64,000 nt of DNA from Actinomadura flavalba DSM 45200 (GCF_000374305.1 NZ_KB894102.1:105449-169448), one strand, 5' to 3'. Positions 43,263 to 52,603 are shown, numbered from the stretch's first letter. A program made the numbers and translations. The notes: generated from the sequence alone by a model not told the origin.

Positions 43263-44924
43263 TCAGTGCATCCCTTCTGCCAGCGGCCCGAGGGCGAGCG
43301 CCGGAAGGAACGTGAGGGCGACCAGGACGAGGGCGACCCCGGCCAGCAGCGCGGCGAACTGGGGCCGGTGGGTGGGCAGCGTCCCGGCCGTGGCGGGCAG
43401 GGGCCGCTGCCGGGCCAGCGACCCGGCGAGCGCCAGCGCCAGGACGATCGGGACGAACCGGCCGAGCACCATGACCAGGCCGAGCGCGGTCGTGTAGAAG
43501 GGCGTGTCGGTGGTGAGGCCGCCGAACGCCGAACCGTTGTTGTTCGCCGCCGAGGTGAAGGCGTACAGCACCTCCGAGAGCCCGTGCGGGCCGGTGTTGA
43601 GCATGCTCGCGCGCGGCCCGTCCAGACCCATCGCCAGCGCCGTGCCGCCGAGCGCGAGGGCGGGGGTGACGAGGAAGTACAGTGCGGCGAGCCGGATCTC
43701 GCGCGGGCCGATCTTCTTGCCGAGGTACTCGGGCGTCCGGCCGACCATGAGCCCGGCGACGAACACGGTGACGACGGCCAGCACGAGCAGCCCGACCAGG
43801 CCGGTGCCGACGCCGCCGGGCGCGACCTCCCCGACCATCATGTCGAGCATCGCCACCATGCCGCCGAGGCCGGTGTACGAGTCGTGGGCGGAGTTCACGG
43901 CGCCGGTCGAGGTGAGGGTGGTCGCGGCGGCGAACGTCGCGGAGCCCGCGACGCCGAACCGCGCCTCGGTGCCCTCGGCCGCCGCCGTCACCGCCTCGGG
44001 GACGGTGCCGTGGTGGGCGAGCTGCGCGGCGTTGAGCGCCGTCACGCTGAGCAGCGCCAGCGCGGCCATCACCGCGACGACGGCGTGGCCCTGCCGCCGG
44101 TCGCCCGCCATGCGCCCGAAGGTGCGCGGCAGCGCGAACGGGACGGCCGTCATCAGCAGGATCTGCACCCAGCTCGTCCACGCCGACGGGTTCTCGTACG
44201 GGTGCGCGCTGTTGGCGTTGTAGAAGCCGCCGCCGTTGGTGCCGAGCTGCTTGATCGCCTCCTGTGAGGCGACGGGGCCGCCGGGCAGCGTCTGCGTCCC
44301 GCCGGTCAGCGTGGTGACGGTGTGCGCGCCGTCGAGGTTCTGCACGACGCCGCCCGCGATGAGCACGACCGCCGCGACCGCCGACAGCGGCAGCAGCACG
44401 CGGAGCACCGCCCGGGTCAGGTCCACCCAGAAGTTGCCGAGGTCCCCGGTGCCCCGGCCCGCGAAGCCGCGCACGAACGCGATCGCCACCGCGAGCCCGA
44501 CCGCCGCCGACACGAAGTTCTGCACGGCGAGCCCGGCCATCTGCACGAGGTGGCCCATCGTGCTCTCGCCCGCGTACGCCTGCCAGTTCGTGTTCGTCAC
44601 GAAGCTGACGGCCGTGTTCCAGGCGACGGGCGCTGGCACGTCGTCGTGCCCGAGCGCGAGCGGCAGCCGGCTCTGCACCCGCTGGAACAGGTAGAGGAAC
44701 AGCACCGACACCAGCGAGAACGCCAGCACGCCGCGCGCGTACGCGCCCCAGCGCTGCCCCGCGTCCGCGTCCACGCCGACGGCCCGGTAGACGAGCCGTT
44801 CGGCGCGGGTGTGGCGCGGCGAGGTGAAGACGCGGTGCAGGTGGTCACCGAGCGGCACGTGCAGCACGGCCAGGGCGACGACGAGCGACCCCGCGAACAG
44901 GACCGCCGCCTGGGTGTCGCTCAC
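43263..44924 (-). CDS. kdpA: KdpA, K+-binding and translocating subunit
   Basis: A 553-aa membrane protein with about ten helices and four pseudo-repeated pore loops (for example VSFVTNTNWQAYAGE, QLGTNGGGFYNANSAHPYENP, TSTGAVNSAHDS and SAANNNGSAFGG) that make the K+ selectivity filter. It starts with GTG 44924, which overlaps the kdpF stop (GTGA). Length is normal for the family. Confidence 0.97.
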   Translation of the reverse strand: MSDTQAAVLFAGSLVVALAVLHVPLGDHLHRVFTSPRHTRAERLVYRAVGVDADAGQRWGAYARGVLAFSLVSVLFLYLFQRVQSRLPLALGHDDVPAPVAWNTAVSFVTNTNWQAYAGESTMGHLVQMAGLAVQNFVSAAVGLAVAIAFVRGFAGRGTGDLGNFWVDLTRAVLRVLLPLSAVAAVVLIAGGVVQNLDGAHTVTTLTGGTQTLPGGPVASQEAIKQLGTNGGGFYNANSAHPYENPSAWTSWVQILLMTAVPFALPRTFGRMAGDRRQGHAVVAVMAALALLSVTALNAAQLAHHGTVPEAVTAAAEGTEARFGVAGSATFAAATTLTSTGAVNSAHDSYTGLGGMVAMLDMMVGEVAPGGVGTGLVGLLVLAVVTVFVAGLMVGRTPEYLGKKIGPREIRLAALYFLVTPALALGGTALAMGLDGPRASMLNTGPHGLSEVLYAFTSAANNNGSAFGGLTTDTPFYTTALGLVMVLGRFVPIVLALALAGSLARQRPLPATAGTLPTHRPQFAALLAGVALVLVALTFLPALALGPLAEGMH

Positions 44925-45004
44925 GGCCTCTCCACCGCCCGCACCAGCAGCCCGAGACCCGCGAACACCGCGAGCGTCAATCCGAGTAGGACGAGATCCG
45001 CCAT
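44921..45004 (-). CDS. kdpF: KdpF, small stabilising subunit (27 aa)
   Basis: A 27-residue single-helix peptide, MADLVLLGLTLAVFAGLGLL followed by VRAVERP. Its position immediately before kdpA with a GTGA overlap, and its one membrane span ending in Arg, are those of KdpF, which stabilises the KdpABC complex. It is the first gene of kdpFABCDE. The 160-bp leader upstream does not show a recognisable c-di-AMP riboswitch. Confidence 0.9.
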   Translation of the reverse strand: MADLVLLGLTLAVFAGLGLLVRAVERP

Positions 45005-45166
45005 GGTTTGCATCCCTGCGAGGTGGAACGCCCGATCGCGGGCGGGCCGCCGGATGCGTTCCCGGCCGGCCGCTCCCGAGCCTGCACCCGGACGGCCGTC
45101 ACACCGCCGATCTTGACGCGTTCCCTACGCGGCCCGTGCGGATCTTCACGCCGCCGCTATGCGCGG

Positions 45167-47149
45167 TTAGAGCACCGCCAGTTCGAACCAGACCGCCTTG
45201 CCGGAGCGGGTGCGGCGGGTGCCCCAGCGGTGGGCGAGGCGGGCGACGACGTGCAGGCCCCGGCCCGTCTCGGCGAACGGCTCGGCGTCGGTGACGACGC
45301 GGGGATGACCGTCGCCGGAGTCGAAGACCTCGCAGACCAGCCCGGCCTCGCGGACGAGGCGGAGCGTGACGCGGCCGGTGGAGTGCCGCAGCGCGTTGGT
45401 GACCAGCTCGGACGCCAGCAGCGCGGCGGTGTCGCTGTGGGCGTTCAGGTCCCAGCGGTCCAGCCGCTCGCGGACCAGGCCGCGCGCCCGGCGGGCCGCC
45501 GCCGGTTCGGCGGGCAGCGTGAACGCGACGTGGTCGGTGGCGGGGATGCGGTGCAGGCGGGCCAGCAGCAGCGCGATGTCGTCGCGCTTGTGGTCGTCGT
45601 AGACGCCGTCGAGGGTGGCGCGGCACAGGTCGTCCAGGCTCGTCGCGGTGCCCCGGTCGAAGACGCCGCGCAGCCGGTCCAGGCCGTCGTCGATGTCGCG
45701 GGCGCGGTGCTCGACGAGCCCGTCGGTGTAGAGGAACAGCAGGGTGCCGTCCGCGACGGTGAACTCCCGCGCGACGACCGGTTCGCCGCCGCCGACGCCC
45801 AGCGGCGGCGCGGGCGGCACGTCCAGGTAGGAGCAGGCGCCCTCGGGCGGGACGAGCAGCGGCGGCAGGTGCCCGGCGCTGGCGACCTCGCAGCGGCCGG
45901 TGACCGCGTCGTAGACGACGTAGGCGCACGTCGCGAAGTGCGGTTCGCGCTCACCGAGGGTGCGCATGAGCGAGTCGAGCCGTTCCAGCGCCTCGGCGGG
46001 CGGCAGGTCGAGCCCGGCGAGGGTGTGGATGGCGGTCCGGAGCCGCCCCATCGTGACGGCGGCGCGGACGCCGTGCCCGGCGACGTCACCGACGACGAGC
46101 GCGACGCGGGCGCCGGGCAGCGCGATCGCCTCGTACCAGTCGCCGCCGACCTCGATCATCCGGCCGCCGGGCAGGTAGCGGTGCCGGACCTCCACCGACG
46201 ACGGCGCGGACAGCCCGGTCGGCAGCAGGCTCCGCTGGAGCGTCAGCGCGGTGGCGCGTTCGCGGCCGTAGCGGCGGGCGCTCTCGATGAAGATCGCCGA
46301 CCGGTTCGCGAAGTCCATCCCGATGTCGAGGTCGTAGGCGTCGAACGGGCGGTGCGTCCGGGTGCGCAGGCAGACGAACAGGCCGAGCACCTGCCCCTCG
46401 CACAGCACCGGGAGCATCAGCATCGACACGTCGCCCAGCAGCGCCTCGACGGGCGGGCGCCGCCACGCCACCGCGAGTTCGGCGGCCTCGGCGGCCGACA
46501 TCTCGACCAGCAGCGGCCGGCCCGACTCCAGGCAGCGGCTGTAGGGCGAGTCCTTGGGATAGACGACCGTCTCGCCGGTGGGGAACGCCGCGTCCCAGGC
46601 GGGGTCGCCGTCGTCGGTGCCGACGGCCATCCGGCGCAGCGGCGGCTGGCCGTTGAGCGGGGCCTCGTCGTCGGGGTCCAGGGCGCTCTCCAGCAGCAGC
46701 AGCGCGCCGGAGTTGCACAGGTGCGGGACGACGACGTCCATCAGGCTGCGCGCCAGCATGTCGAGGTCGAGGGTGGAGCCGATGCGGGGCAGCGCGTCGT
46801 CCAGCAGGGCGCGGCGGACGACGGCCGGGTCCATGAAGCGGTCCGCGAGCGGCACCGGGATCTTGATGACGGCGAGCGCGGCCACGCCGGGGCCGTCCGG
46901 CCCGCCGCACATCGGGTGCAGGGTGACGACGGCGTCGTGGGTGCCGCCGGGGGTCTCCAGCGTCAGCATGACGGTCCGCTCGCGGCCGGTGTGCAGCGCG
47001 GCCCGGAGCTGTTCGTGGGCGCCGGGGACGACGTCGTCCAGCGGGGTCCCCAGCTCGGTCTCCAGGACGGCGGTCGCGTTGCGGTCGGACTGCACGACCT
47101 TGCCCGACGCGTCCGTGCCGAGGATGAGGATGCGGGTGGACGACTCCAT
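45167..47149 (-). CDS. SpoIIE-type PP2C phosphatase with GAF and ATPase domains
   Basis: A 660-aa signalling protein. Residues about 1-95 form a PAS-like domain (ILILGTDASGKVVQSDRNATAVLE). A GAF domain spans about 110-295. The SpoIIE/PP2C phosphatase domain (about 315-510) has GGDWYEAIALPGARVALVVGDVAGHG and LFLYTDGLVEHR, with the expected metal-binding Asp residues. A C-terminal HATPase_c anti-sigma kinase-like domain (about 525-655) has LASELVTNALRHSTG and DSGDGHPRVV. Such proteins act in partner-switching control of sigma factors. It is a single gene upstream of the kdp operon on the same strand, with 162 bp between. Confidence 0.93.
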   Translation of the reverse strand: MESSTRILILGTDASGKVVQSDRNATAVLETELGTPLDDVVPGAHEQLRAALHTGRERTVMLTLETPGGTHDAVVTLHPMCGGPDGPGVAALAVIKIPVPLADRFMDPAVVRRALLDDALPRIGSTLDLDMLARSLMDVVVPHLCNSGALLLLESALDPDDEAPLNGQPPLRRMAVGTDDGDPAWDAAFPTGETVVYPKDSPYSRCLESGRPLLVEMSAAEAAELAVAWRRPPVEALLGDVSMLMLPVLCEGQVLGLFVCLRTRTHRPFDAYDLDIGMDFANRSAIFIESARRYGRERATALTLQRSLLPTGLSAPSSVEVRHRYLPGGRMIEVGGDWYEAIALPGARVALVVGDVAGHGVRAAVTMGRLRTAIHTLAGLDLPPAEALERLDSLMRTLGEREPHFATCAYVVYDAVTGRCEVASAGHLPPLLVPPEGACSYLDVPPAPPLGVGGGEPVVAREFTVADGTLLFLYTDGLVEHRARDIDDGLDRLRGVFDRGTATSLDDLCRATLDGVYDDHKRDDIALLLARLHRIPATDHVAFTLPAEPAAARRARGLVRERLDRWDLNAHSDTAALLASELVTNALRHSTGRVTLRLVREAGLVCEVFDSGDGHPRVVTDAEPFAETGRGLHVVARLAHRWGTRRTRSGKAVWFELAVL

Positions 47150-47224
47150 CGGTCGATTATGAGACAGCGGCCGTCCGCCGGGAGGGGATACGCGCAGCCT
47201 CGTTCGAGAGAATTTCAGTCACTG

Positions 47225-48091
47225 TCAGAATTTCCCGAAGACGCGTTCGGGCGGCCGCGGCGCGACCAGCGGTTCGTCCGCGCGGACGGGCGCGGCCCCG
47301 GCCGCGAAGGCGCCCAGGTCGTCGCCCGCCACCAGCCGGGCGCGGGCGAGTCCCCCGGCGGCCAGGCGGCGCAGCGGCGCCTCGGGCAGCGGCGCGCGGG
47401 AGGCGGCCAGGACGAGGTTGCCGAAGCGGCGCCCGCGCAGGACGCCGGGGTCACCGAGCAGCAGCGCGTGCGGGAAGACCGCGCGCAGGGTGGCGGCGAC
47501 GCGGCGGGCGAAGGCGAGCCGGGTGCCGTCGGCGATGTTGAGCAGGTAGGCGCCGCCGGGGCGCAGCACGCGGGCGACGTCGCGGGTGAACTCCTGCGTC
47601 ACCAGCTCGACGGGGACGGCCGCGTCCGCGAAGGCGTCCAGGACGACGAGGTCGTCGGCGGCCTCGGGCAGCGCCGCGATCCCGGCGCGGCCGTCGGTGA
47701 CGCGGATCTTGAGCCCGGGAACGTCGCGCACCGGGAGCTGCTCGCGGACGAGCCCGACCAGCGCCGCGTCGGGTTCCAGCACGACCTGCCGCGACCGGGG
47801 CCGCGTCGCGGCGATGTAGCGGGGCAGCGTGCAGCCCGCGCCGCCGATGTGCACGGCGTCCAGCGGCTCCCCCGGCGCGCCGAGGTGGTCGACGATGTCA
47901 CCGAGCAGCCGCATGTACTCGAAGTCGAGGTGGGTGGGGTCACCGAGGTGCACGTAGGACTGCGGCACCCCGTCCACCGCGAGGACCCAGCCGCCGTCGC
48001 GGTCGGTGTCGCGCAGCAGCTCCGCCTCGCCGTGCCCGAGCGGGTGCGGGCCGGGGACGGGTTCACGCGGGCTGCGGGTGCGACGTGCCAT
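47225..48091 (-). CDS. Spermidine-synthase-like methyltransferase-fold protein
   Basis: A 288-aa protein with the spermidine/spermine synthase fold: SYVHLGDPTHLDFEYMRLL at the substrate-binding hairpin, DAVHIGGAGCTLPRYIAATRP at the nucleotide site and DDLVVLDAFADAAVPVELVTQEF. In actinobacteria these relatives often lack true aminopropyl transfer activity, so the reaction is uncertain. ATG 48091 lies inside the last 29 bp of the glycosyltransferase gene, so it ends the five-gene overlapping operon. It might also be expressed alone. Confidence 0.85.
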   Translation of the reverse strand: MARRTRSPREPVPGPHPLGHGEAELLRDTDRDGGWVLAVDGVPQSYVHLGDPTHLDFEYMRLLGDIVDHLGAPGEPLDAVHIGGAGCTLPRYIAATRPRSRQVVLEPDAALVGLVREQLPVRDVPGLKIRVTDGRAGIAALPEAADDLVVLDAFADAAVPVELVTQEFTRDVARVLRPGGAYLLNIADGTRLAFARRVAATLRAVFPHALLLGDPGVLRGRRFGNLVLAASRAPLPEAPLRRLAAGGLARARLVAGDDLGAFAAGAAPVRADEPLVAPRPPERVFGKF

Positions 48092-48719
48092 CCCCCAACT
48101 CTACGAGGGTGGTGAGCAGGTGGCCGAAGCCGGCGGGTGCGCGGTGGCGGCGGCGGGCCGAGGTGACGACGCTGACGGCGGCGGTGCGCAGCACCCGTCC
48201 GCCCGCGCGCTGGAGCGCGGCGACGAAGGCGCGGTCCTCGCCGGTGCGCAGGGCGGGGAAGCCACCGGCGGCGCGGTAGGCGGCGGCGGAGAAGCCCAGG
48301 TTGGCGCCGTGCAGTCCGGGCCCGGCGAACCGCCGCGCGTACAGCGCCGGGACCTGCGGCGGGTGCTCGCTCCAGTCGGTGACGCGGACGGCGCCCGCGA
48401 CCGCGTCGAAGCGCCGCGCGGCCAGGCGGAGCTGGGCGCGCAGCCAGCAGGGCGGGACGAGCGTGTCGGCGTCGGTGGTGGCGACCCACTCCGCGCCCGC
48501 GCGCAGCACGTGTTCGGTGCCGGTGGCGCGGGCGACGCCGACGTTGCGGGCGTCGATCTCCAGGACGGTCGCGCCGAGACTCCGGGCGAGCGGCGCGGTC
48601 GCGTCGGCGCACGCGTCGGCCACCACGACGACCGGGACGCCGAGCACCCGCAGCGCGGCCAGGCACGCGGCGATGCGGTCGGCCTCGTCGTGCGCGGGGA
48701 CGACGACTCCGGCGATCAC
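48063..48719 (-). CDS. Family 2 glycosyltransferase
   Basis: A 218-aa GT-A fold transferase. It opens with VIAGVVVPAHDEADRIAACLAAL, has the metal-binding DADTL (DxD) in WVATTDADTLVPPCWLRAQL and a late FPALRTGEDRAFVAALQRAG (ED-type base) block. It uses a nucleotide sugar to glycosylate an unknown acceptor. It starts with GTG 48719 in a GTGA overlap with the methyltransferase gene. No membrane helix is predicted. Confidence 0.87.
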   Translation of the reverse strand: MIAGVVVPAHDEADRIAACLAALRVLGVPVVVVADACADATAPLARSLGATVLEIDARNVGVARATGTEHVLRAGAEWVATTDADTLVPPCWLRAQLRLAARRFDAVAGAVRVTDWSEHPPQVPALYARRFAGPGLHGANLGFSAAAYRAAGGFPALRTGEDRAFVAALQRAGGRVLRTAAVSVVTSARRRHRAPAGFGHLLTTLVELGDGTSHPQPA

Positions 48720-49306
48720 ACCAGTCCCTCGGCGCGGGCCACGGACGGCACGGGCCGCGCCGTGTAGACCTCGCAGCGGAAGTCCGGCTCGACGTGCGCG
48801 GCGGCGAGGTGCAGCGGGCGCTCGGCCAGCGCGGCGTGCACGGCGTCGCCCGTCTGCGGGTAGTCGGAGACGGGGTGCCGCCAGTGGACGGCGACGACGG
48901 TACCGTCCGGGCGGAGCGCGGCCGTGGCACGGTCCAGGACGCGGGCCAGGTCGGCGTCGTCGAAGTAGTAGAGGAGTTCGGAGAGCACGATGAGGTCGAA
49001 CGCGCCGTCCGGCCACTCGTCCGGCAGGGTGCGGCGCTCGACGCGGGCGCCGGGGGCGCGGCGGCGGGCCTGCGCGACGGCGGCGGCCGAGCCGTCGCAG
49101 GCCAGCAGGTCGTCGCAGCGCTCGGCCAGGCGCGCGGTCAGGACGCCGACCGAGCAGCCGGGCTCGAACGCGGCGGCGTACCGGGCGCGCGGCAGCGTCG
49201 CGAGCGTGATGTCGTACTTGCGCCGCTCGTACCAGCGGTCGGTGAAGCCCCACGGGTCGGGCGAGGCGGCGTACATCGCGGCGAAGTAGCCGGGTTCGAG
49301 CGTCAC
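48716..49306 (-). CDS. NodS-like SAM-dependent methyltransferase
   Basis: A 196-aa methyltransferase with the NodS-family opening YFAAMYAASPDPWGFTDRWYERRKYDITLATLP, the SAM site AAFEPGCSVGVLTARLAERC and FDLIVLSELLYYFDDADLARVL. NodS-type enzymes N-methylate deacetylated amino sugars, which fits its position beside a PIG-L deacetylase. It starts with GTG 49306 in a GTGA overlap with the deacetylase gene. In other bacteria these two domains are known to occur as a single fused protein. Confidence 0.88.
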   Translation of the reverse strand: MTLEPGYFAAMYAASPDPWGFTDRWYERRKYDITLATLPRARYAAAFEPGCSVGVLTARLAERCDDLLACDGSAAAVAQARRRAPGARVERRTLPDEWPDGAFDLIVLSELLYYFDDADLARVLDRATAALRPDGTVVAVHWRHPVSDYPQTGDAVHAALAERPLHLAAAHVEPDFRCEVYTARPVPSVARAEGLV

Positions 49307-49983
49307 CGGATCAGCACCTCGGCGTCGCGGGTGAAGTGCTCGACGGTGGCGGGCGGCAGGATCGTGCCGAGCTGGCTGGCGAAGCAGCCGATCGCGCTGC
49401 GCTTGCGGGCCTGGAGGCCGGTGCCGAGCGGGACGCGGACGGCGCGGTCCCACGGCACGCGCGCGTCGGCCGGGCGCGCCCAGTGCCACGCCCAGATCGG
49501 GAACCGCAGCACCTCGGGAGCGCCGCAGGCGAGGGCGGCGCGGCCCGCCGCCTCGTGGTCGCGGTGCGCGTCGTGCTCCCAGGGCGCCAGGCAGACGTCG
49601 AACCCGGCGGCCAGCTCGCGCAGGCGCGGGGTGAGCGCGATCTCGTCGACGCCCGCGTCGGGCATGCCGAGCCGGATCGTCTCGCAGGCGCCGAGGTGGG
49701 TGAGCGCCTTCTCGGTCTCCGCGACGCGGACGGCGGCGATGCGGGCGGGCGGTTCGTCCGGGTGCGAGCTCTCGCCGTCGGTGACGGCGACGAGCCGCAG
49801 CCGCACGCCCCGTTCTGCGAGCACCGCGATGAGGCCGCCCGCGCCCAGCACCTCGTCGTCGGGGTGGGCGGCGACGATGACGGCGCTGCGCCAGCGGGTG
49901 ACGTCCAGTTCGGGCAGCGCGTCCAGTCCGGGCCAGGCGCGCCAGTCGGCCTCGGCGGTGCCGGGCGCGTCGATGCGGTTCAC
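49303..49983 (-). CDS. PIG-L family deacetylase
   Basis: A 226-aa zinc-dependent deacetylase of the GlcNAc-PI/MshB family. The metal motif is AHPDDE (residues about 40-45), with the second zinc ligand in WEHDAHRDHEAAG (HxxH). It should remove an acetyl group from an N-acetylated sugar. It starts with GTG 49983 in a GTGA overlap with the upstream acyl-CoA-dehydrogenase-like gene. Neighbours suggest the sugar is then methylated and glycosylated. Confidence 0.92.
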   Translation of the reverse strand: MNRIDAPGTAEADWRAWPGLDALPELDVTRWRSAVIVAAHPDDEVLGAGGLIAVLAERGVRLRLVAVTDGESSHPDEPPARIAAVRVAETEKALTHLGACETIRLGMPDAGVDEIALTPRLRELAAGFDVCLAPWEHDAHRDHEAAGRAALACGAPEVLRFPIWAWHWARPADARVPWDRAVRVPLGTGLQARKRSAIGCFASQLGTILPPATVEHFTRDAEVLIR

Positions 49984-50849
49984 CAGCCGCGCCCGTCGAC
50001 CTGCTCACCGAGCGCGGCCAGGTCGCGTTCGGCGTGGTGCTGGCGGACGTAGACGGCCAGGTCCGCGACGCGGCGGCCGTGCGCGGCGTCGTGCGCGAGC
50101 GGCCCGGCGCCGAGCGCGCGGCCGACGCGGTCGGGCACGTCCGCGCAGACCCGCGCGACCAGCGCGCGGACGCGCAGCGCCCGCACCGCCGCCTCGCCCT
50201 TGCGGTCGAGCGGGTCGGCGTCGATCTGGTCGGCGGCCTCGTCCAGCGCGGTGCGGGCCGAGCGCAGCGCGAGGTCGACGGCGCCCAGGTGGGCGAGGGC
50301 GTGCGGGCCGCGCGCGTCCAGCAGGCGCCGCCCGATCGCGCGGGCGCCGCCGTACCAGACGGCCGCGACGCCGACGCCGCCGTGGTGGAAGCCGGGCCGG
50401 TCGGTGTAGGGGCCGAGGCGCGCGGCGGGTTCGCCGTCGAAGCGGACGTCGCGGCTGTCGCTGGCGGCCATGCCGGTCGCGGGCCAGGTGCCGGGCACCG
50501 GCTCGCCGGGGGCGGCGATGTACAGGCCCGAGCCGACCGTGACGAGCGCGTGCGTGCACAGCGCCGCGCCCGAGCAGAACGGTTTCACGCCGGTGACGCG
50601 GCCGTTGCCGAGTTCCAGGGCGTCCGGTTTGGCCGCCCACACGCCCCACACGCTGTCCGGCGCCGGGGCCGGGCCGCCGAGTTCGGCCAGGATGGCCAGC
50701 GCGTCGAAGTGTCCCTCCGCGAGGCGGGCCAGGGACAGGTCCTCGCCGCCCAGATCCGCGAGCGCGGCGAAGCGCCGCCGCGTCTCCCCCGCCCCCGGCA
50801 GCGGCAGCGCGTCGCGGACCACTTCGCGCAGCCGTCGTTCGACGTCCAC
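49980..50849 (-). CDS. Acyl-CoA-dehydrogenase-like flavoprotein, short form
   Basis: A 289-aa protein resembling acyl-CoA dehydrogenases in the middle beta domain (LELGNGRVTGVKPFCSGAALCTHALV and GMAASDSRDVRFDGEPAARLG) and the C-terminal helical bundle. It is about 100 residues shorter than full-length ACADs (about 380), with a reduced N-terminal helical domain, so substrate and activity are uncertain. It starts with GTG 50849 and is the first gene of the ACAD-PIG-L-methyltransferase-glycosyltransferase-spermidine-synthase-like operon. It diverges from the MBL hydrolase gene across 145 bp. Confidence 0.8.
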   Translation of the reverse strand: MDVERRLREVVRDALPLPGAGETRRRFAALADLGGEDLSLARLAEGHFDALAILAELGGPAPAPDSVWGVWAAKPDALELGNGRVTGVKPFCSGAALCTHALVTVGSGLYIAAPGEPVPGTWPATGMAASDSRDVRFDGEPAARLGPYTDRPGFHHGGVGVAAVWYGGARAIGRRLLDARGPHALAHLGAVDLALRSARTALDEAADQIDADPLDRKGEAAVRALRVRALVARVCADVPDRVGRALGAGPLAHDAAHGRRVADLAVYVRQHHAERDLAALGEQVDGRGW

Positions 50850-50994
50850 GGACCACCCCCCTGAGCGCCGACCTACCCCCTGACCGGGGGTGAAACCCCG
50901 GCCGCGTGTCAGCGGACACCGACCCCGAACCCGAACGGCGCTCGGCCGGTGCAGTAGGTTCGTCGCGGAAGGCCCGGCACGGAAGGGGACGACG

Positions 50995-52041
50995 TTGGCG
51001 GAGCCGCTGAGCGGACAGCCCGAGGACTGGACCGAGCCGGGGGCGCACGCCGTCGTGCCGGGGGTGTACCGCGTCCCGCTCGCACTGCCGATCCCGACGC
51101 TGCACGCGGTGAACGTCTACGTCATCGAGCAGCCGGACGGGCTCGTCGTCGTCGACTCCGGCTGGGCCATGCCCGACACGACCGCCGCGCTGACCGGGGC
51201 GCTCGGGCTGCTCGGCCACGACGTGCGGGACGTCACGCAGTTCCTCGTCACCCACGCCCACTGGGACCACTACTCCCAGGCGCTGACGCTCCGGGAGGAG
51301 TACGGCACGCGGGTGCGGATCGGGCGCGGGGAGCGGCCGTCGATCGAGGCGTTCGGGCCGACGGCGACCGGCGAGGGCCGCCGGTCCCGGCAGGGCGAGC
51401 TGCTGTACCGCTGCGACGCCGCCGACATCGCCGACGAGATGGCCGCGTACGCCCGGAACGATCCGGAACGCTCCATCACGAACGCGTTCCCCGACGCCTG
51501 GCTGGACGACGGCGAGCGCGTCGGCCTGACCGGCCGCGACCTGGACGTCTTCGCCACGCCCGGCCACACGCGCGGGCACGTCGTGCTGCGCGACGCGGCG
51601 GCGGGCCTGCTGTTCGCCGGGGACCACGTGCTGCCGCACATCTCCCCCTCGATCGGGCTGGAGATCGAGCCGGAGCCCAAGCCGCTGCGCAGCTACCTGG
51701 ACTCGCTGCGGCTCGTCCGCGACATGCCCGACACGCTGCTGCTGCCCGCGCACGGCCCGGTCACCGCCAGCGTCCACACCCGCGTGGACGAACTCCTCAA
51801 GCACCACGCCGAACGTCTCGACACCGCCGCCGAGCAGGTCCGCGCCGGGCACACCACGGCCCGCGCGGTGGCCGAGGCGATGCGCTGGACGCGCCGCCGC
51901 CGCGCCCTGGGCGACCTGGACGTGTTCAGCCGGATGCTCGCCGTCCTGGAGATCGACGCCCACCTCGACGTCCTGGTCGACCAGGGTCTCCTGGACGCCG
52001 CCGAGACCGACGGCGTCCGCCACTTCGCGACACGCGCCTGA
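50995..52041 (+). CDS. MBL-fold metallo-hydrolase
   Basis: A 348-aa metallo-beta-lactamase-fold protein. The zinc motif HxHxDH appears as THAHWDHYSQ (residues about 84-93), with further ligands in TPGHTRGH and FAGDHVLPH, and a late His in LLPAHGPV. A C-terminal winged-helix-like extension (about 265-348) is typical of the glyoxalase-II/LACTB2-like group. The substrate is unknown. The start is TTG 50995, supported by GGAAGGGGA six bases upstream; the open frame upstream of it has no ribosome site. Confidence 0.88.
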   Translation: MAEPLSGQPEDWTEPGAHAVVPGVYRVPLALPIPTLHAVNVYVIEQPDGLVVVDSGWAMPDTTAALTGALGLLGHDVRDVTQFLVTHAHWDHYSQALTLREEYGTRVRIGRGERPSIEAFGPTATGEGRRSRQGELLYRCDAADIADEMAAYARNDPERSITNAFPDAWLDDGERVGLTGRDLDVFATPGHTRGHVVLRDAAAGLLFAGDHVLPHISPSIGLEIEPEPKPLRSYLDSLRLVRDMPDTLLLPAHGPVTASVHTRVDELLKHHAERLDTAAEQVRAGHTTARAVAEAMRWTRRRRALGDLDVFSRMLAVLEIDAHLDVLVDQGLLDAAETDGVRHFATRA

Positions 52042-52189
52042 GCGAGGCCCCCGTGGTCGGTGTCCGCCGCCACCGTGACCGACGGCGCCGCCCGCCGGTC
52101 GTGCCGCCGCCCGGGCGGGCTGCCCGGCGCGCCGCCCGCCGGTCGGCCGCCGCCCCCGCCGGGGCCGCCGGGCCGGTCACGCGGCGGCG

Positions 52190-52603
52190 TCAGCCCGGAC
52201 GGACGCCGTCGGACGCGACGCGGCGTCCGGCCTCGGCCCACAGGGCGGCGGCGTCGCGGCCGGTGGGCAGGTCGGCGGCCGGGACGGTCCAGAAGACGAA
52301 CCGGGAGTCGGCCGTCCAGGCGCGGGTGCGGTCGCGGACGGCGGCGTGCGGGTCGGCGCGGGAGTAGGCGGTCAGCGCGGCGCGGCCGTCCCACGCCGAC
52401 AGCGTCCAGTACTCGCCGCGCAGCGGATGCGCGCGCAGCCCGACGCCGAGCGCGCCCGGCGAGCGGCGGGCCTGCCGCCACACGCGCAGGGCGTGGACCA
52501 GGAACGCCGGGCCGCGCCACCGTCCGGCCAGCTCGAACCGCGAGGCCATGATGAGCGCGTCGTCGCCGGTCGCGGCGCCGGGAACGCTCCACGGAATCTC
52601 CAT
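52190..52603 (-). CDS. Small protein, monooxygenase-like alpha-beta fold (DUF3291-type, tentative)
   Basis: A 137-aa protein containing LVHALRVWRQARRSPGALGVGLRAHPLRGEYWTLSAWDGRAALTAYSRADPH, which looks like the ferredoxin-like fold of DUF3291 and antibiotic-biosynthesis-monooxygenase relatives; the match is weak. It starts with ATG 52603, 14 bp after the stop of the SCO6745-type gene, so the two are probably co-transcribed. The function is unknown. Confidence 0.6.
   Translation of the reverse strand: MEIPWSVPGAATGDDALIMASRFELAGRWRGPAFLVHALRVWRQARRSPGALGVGLRAHPLRGEYWTLSAWDGRAALTAYSRADPHAAVRDRTRAWTADSRFVFWTVPAADLPTGRDAAALWAEAGRRVASDGVRPG

Noticed and set aside
45005..45166. c-di-AMP riboswitch in front of kdpF
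   Set aside because: Neither the GGGGTGAATCC nor the GTCAGCTAAC blocks of the ydaO class are present in the 162-bp leader on the kdp strand.
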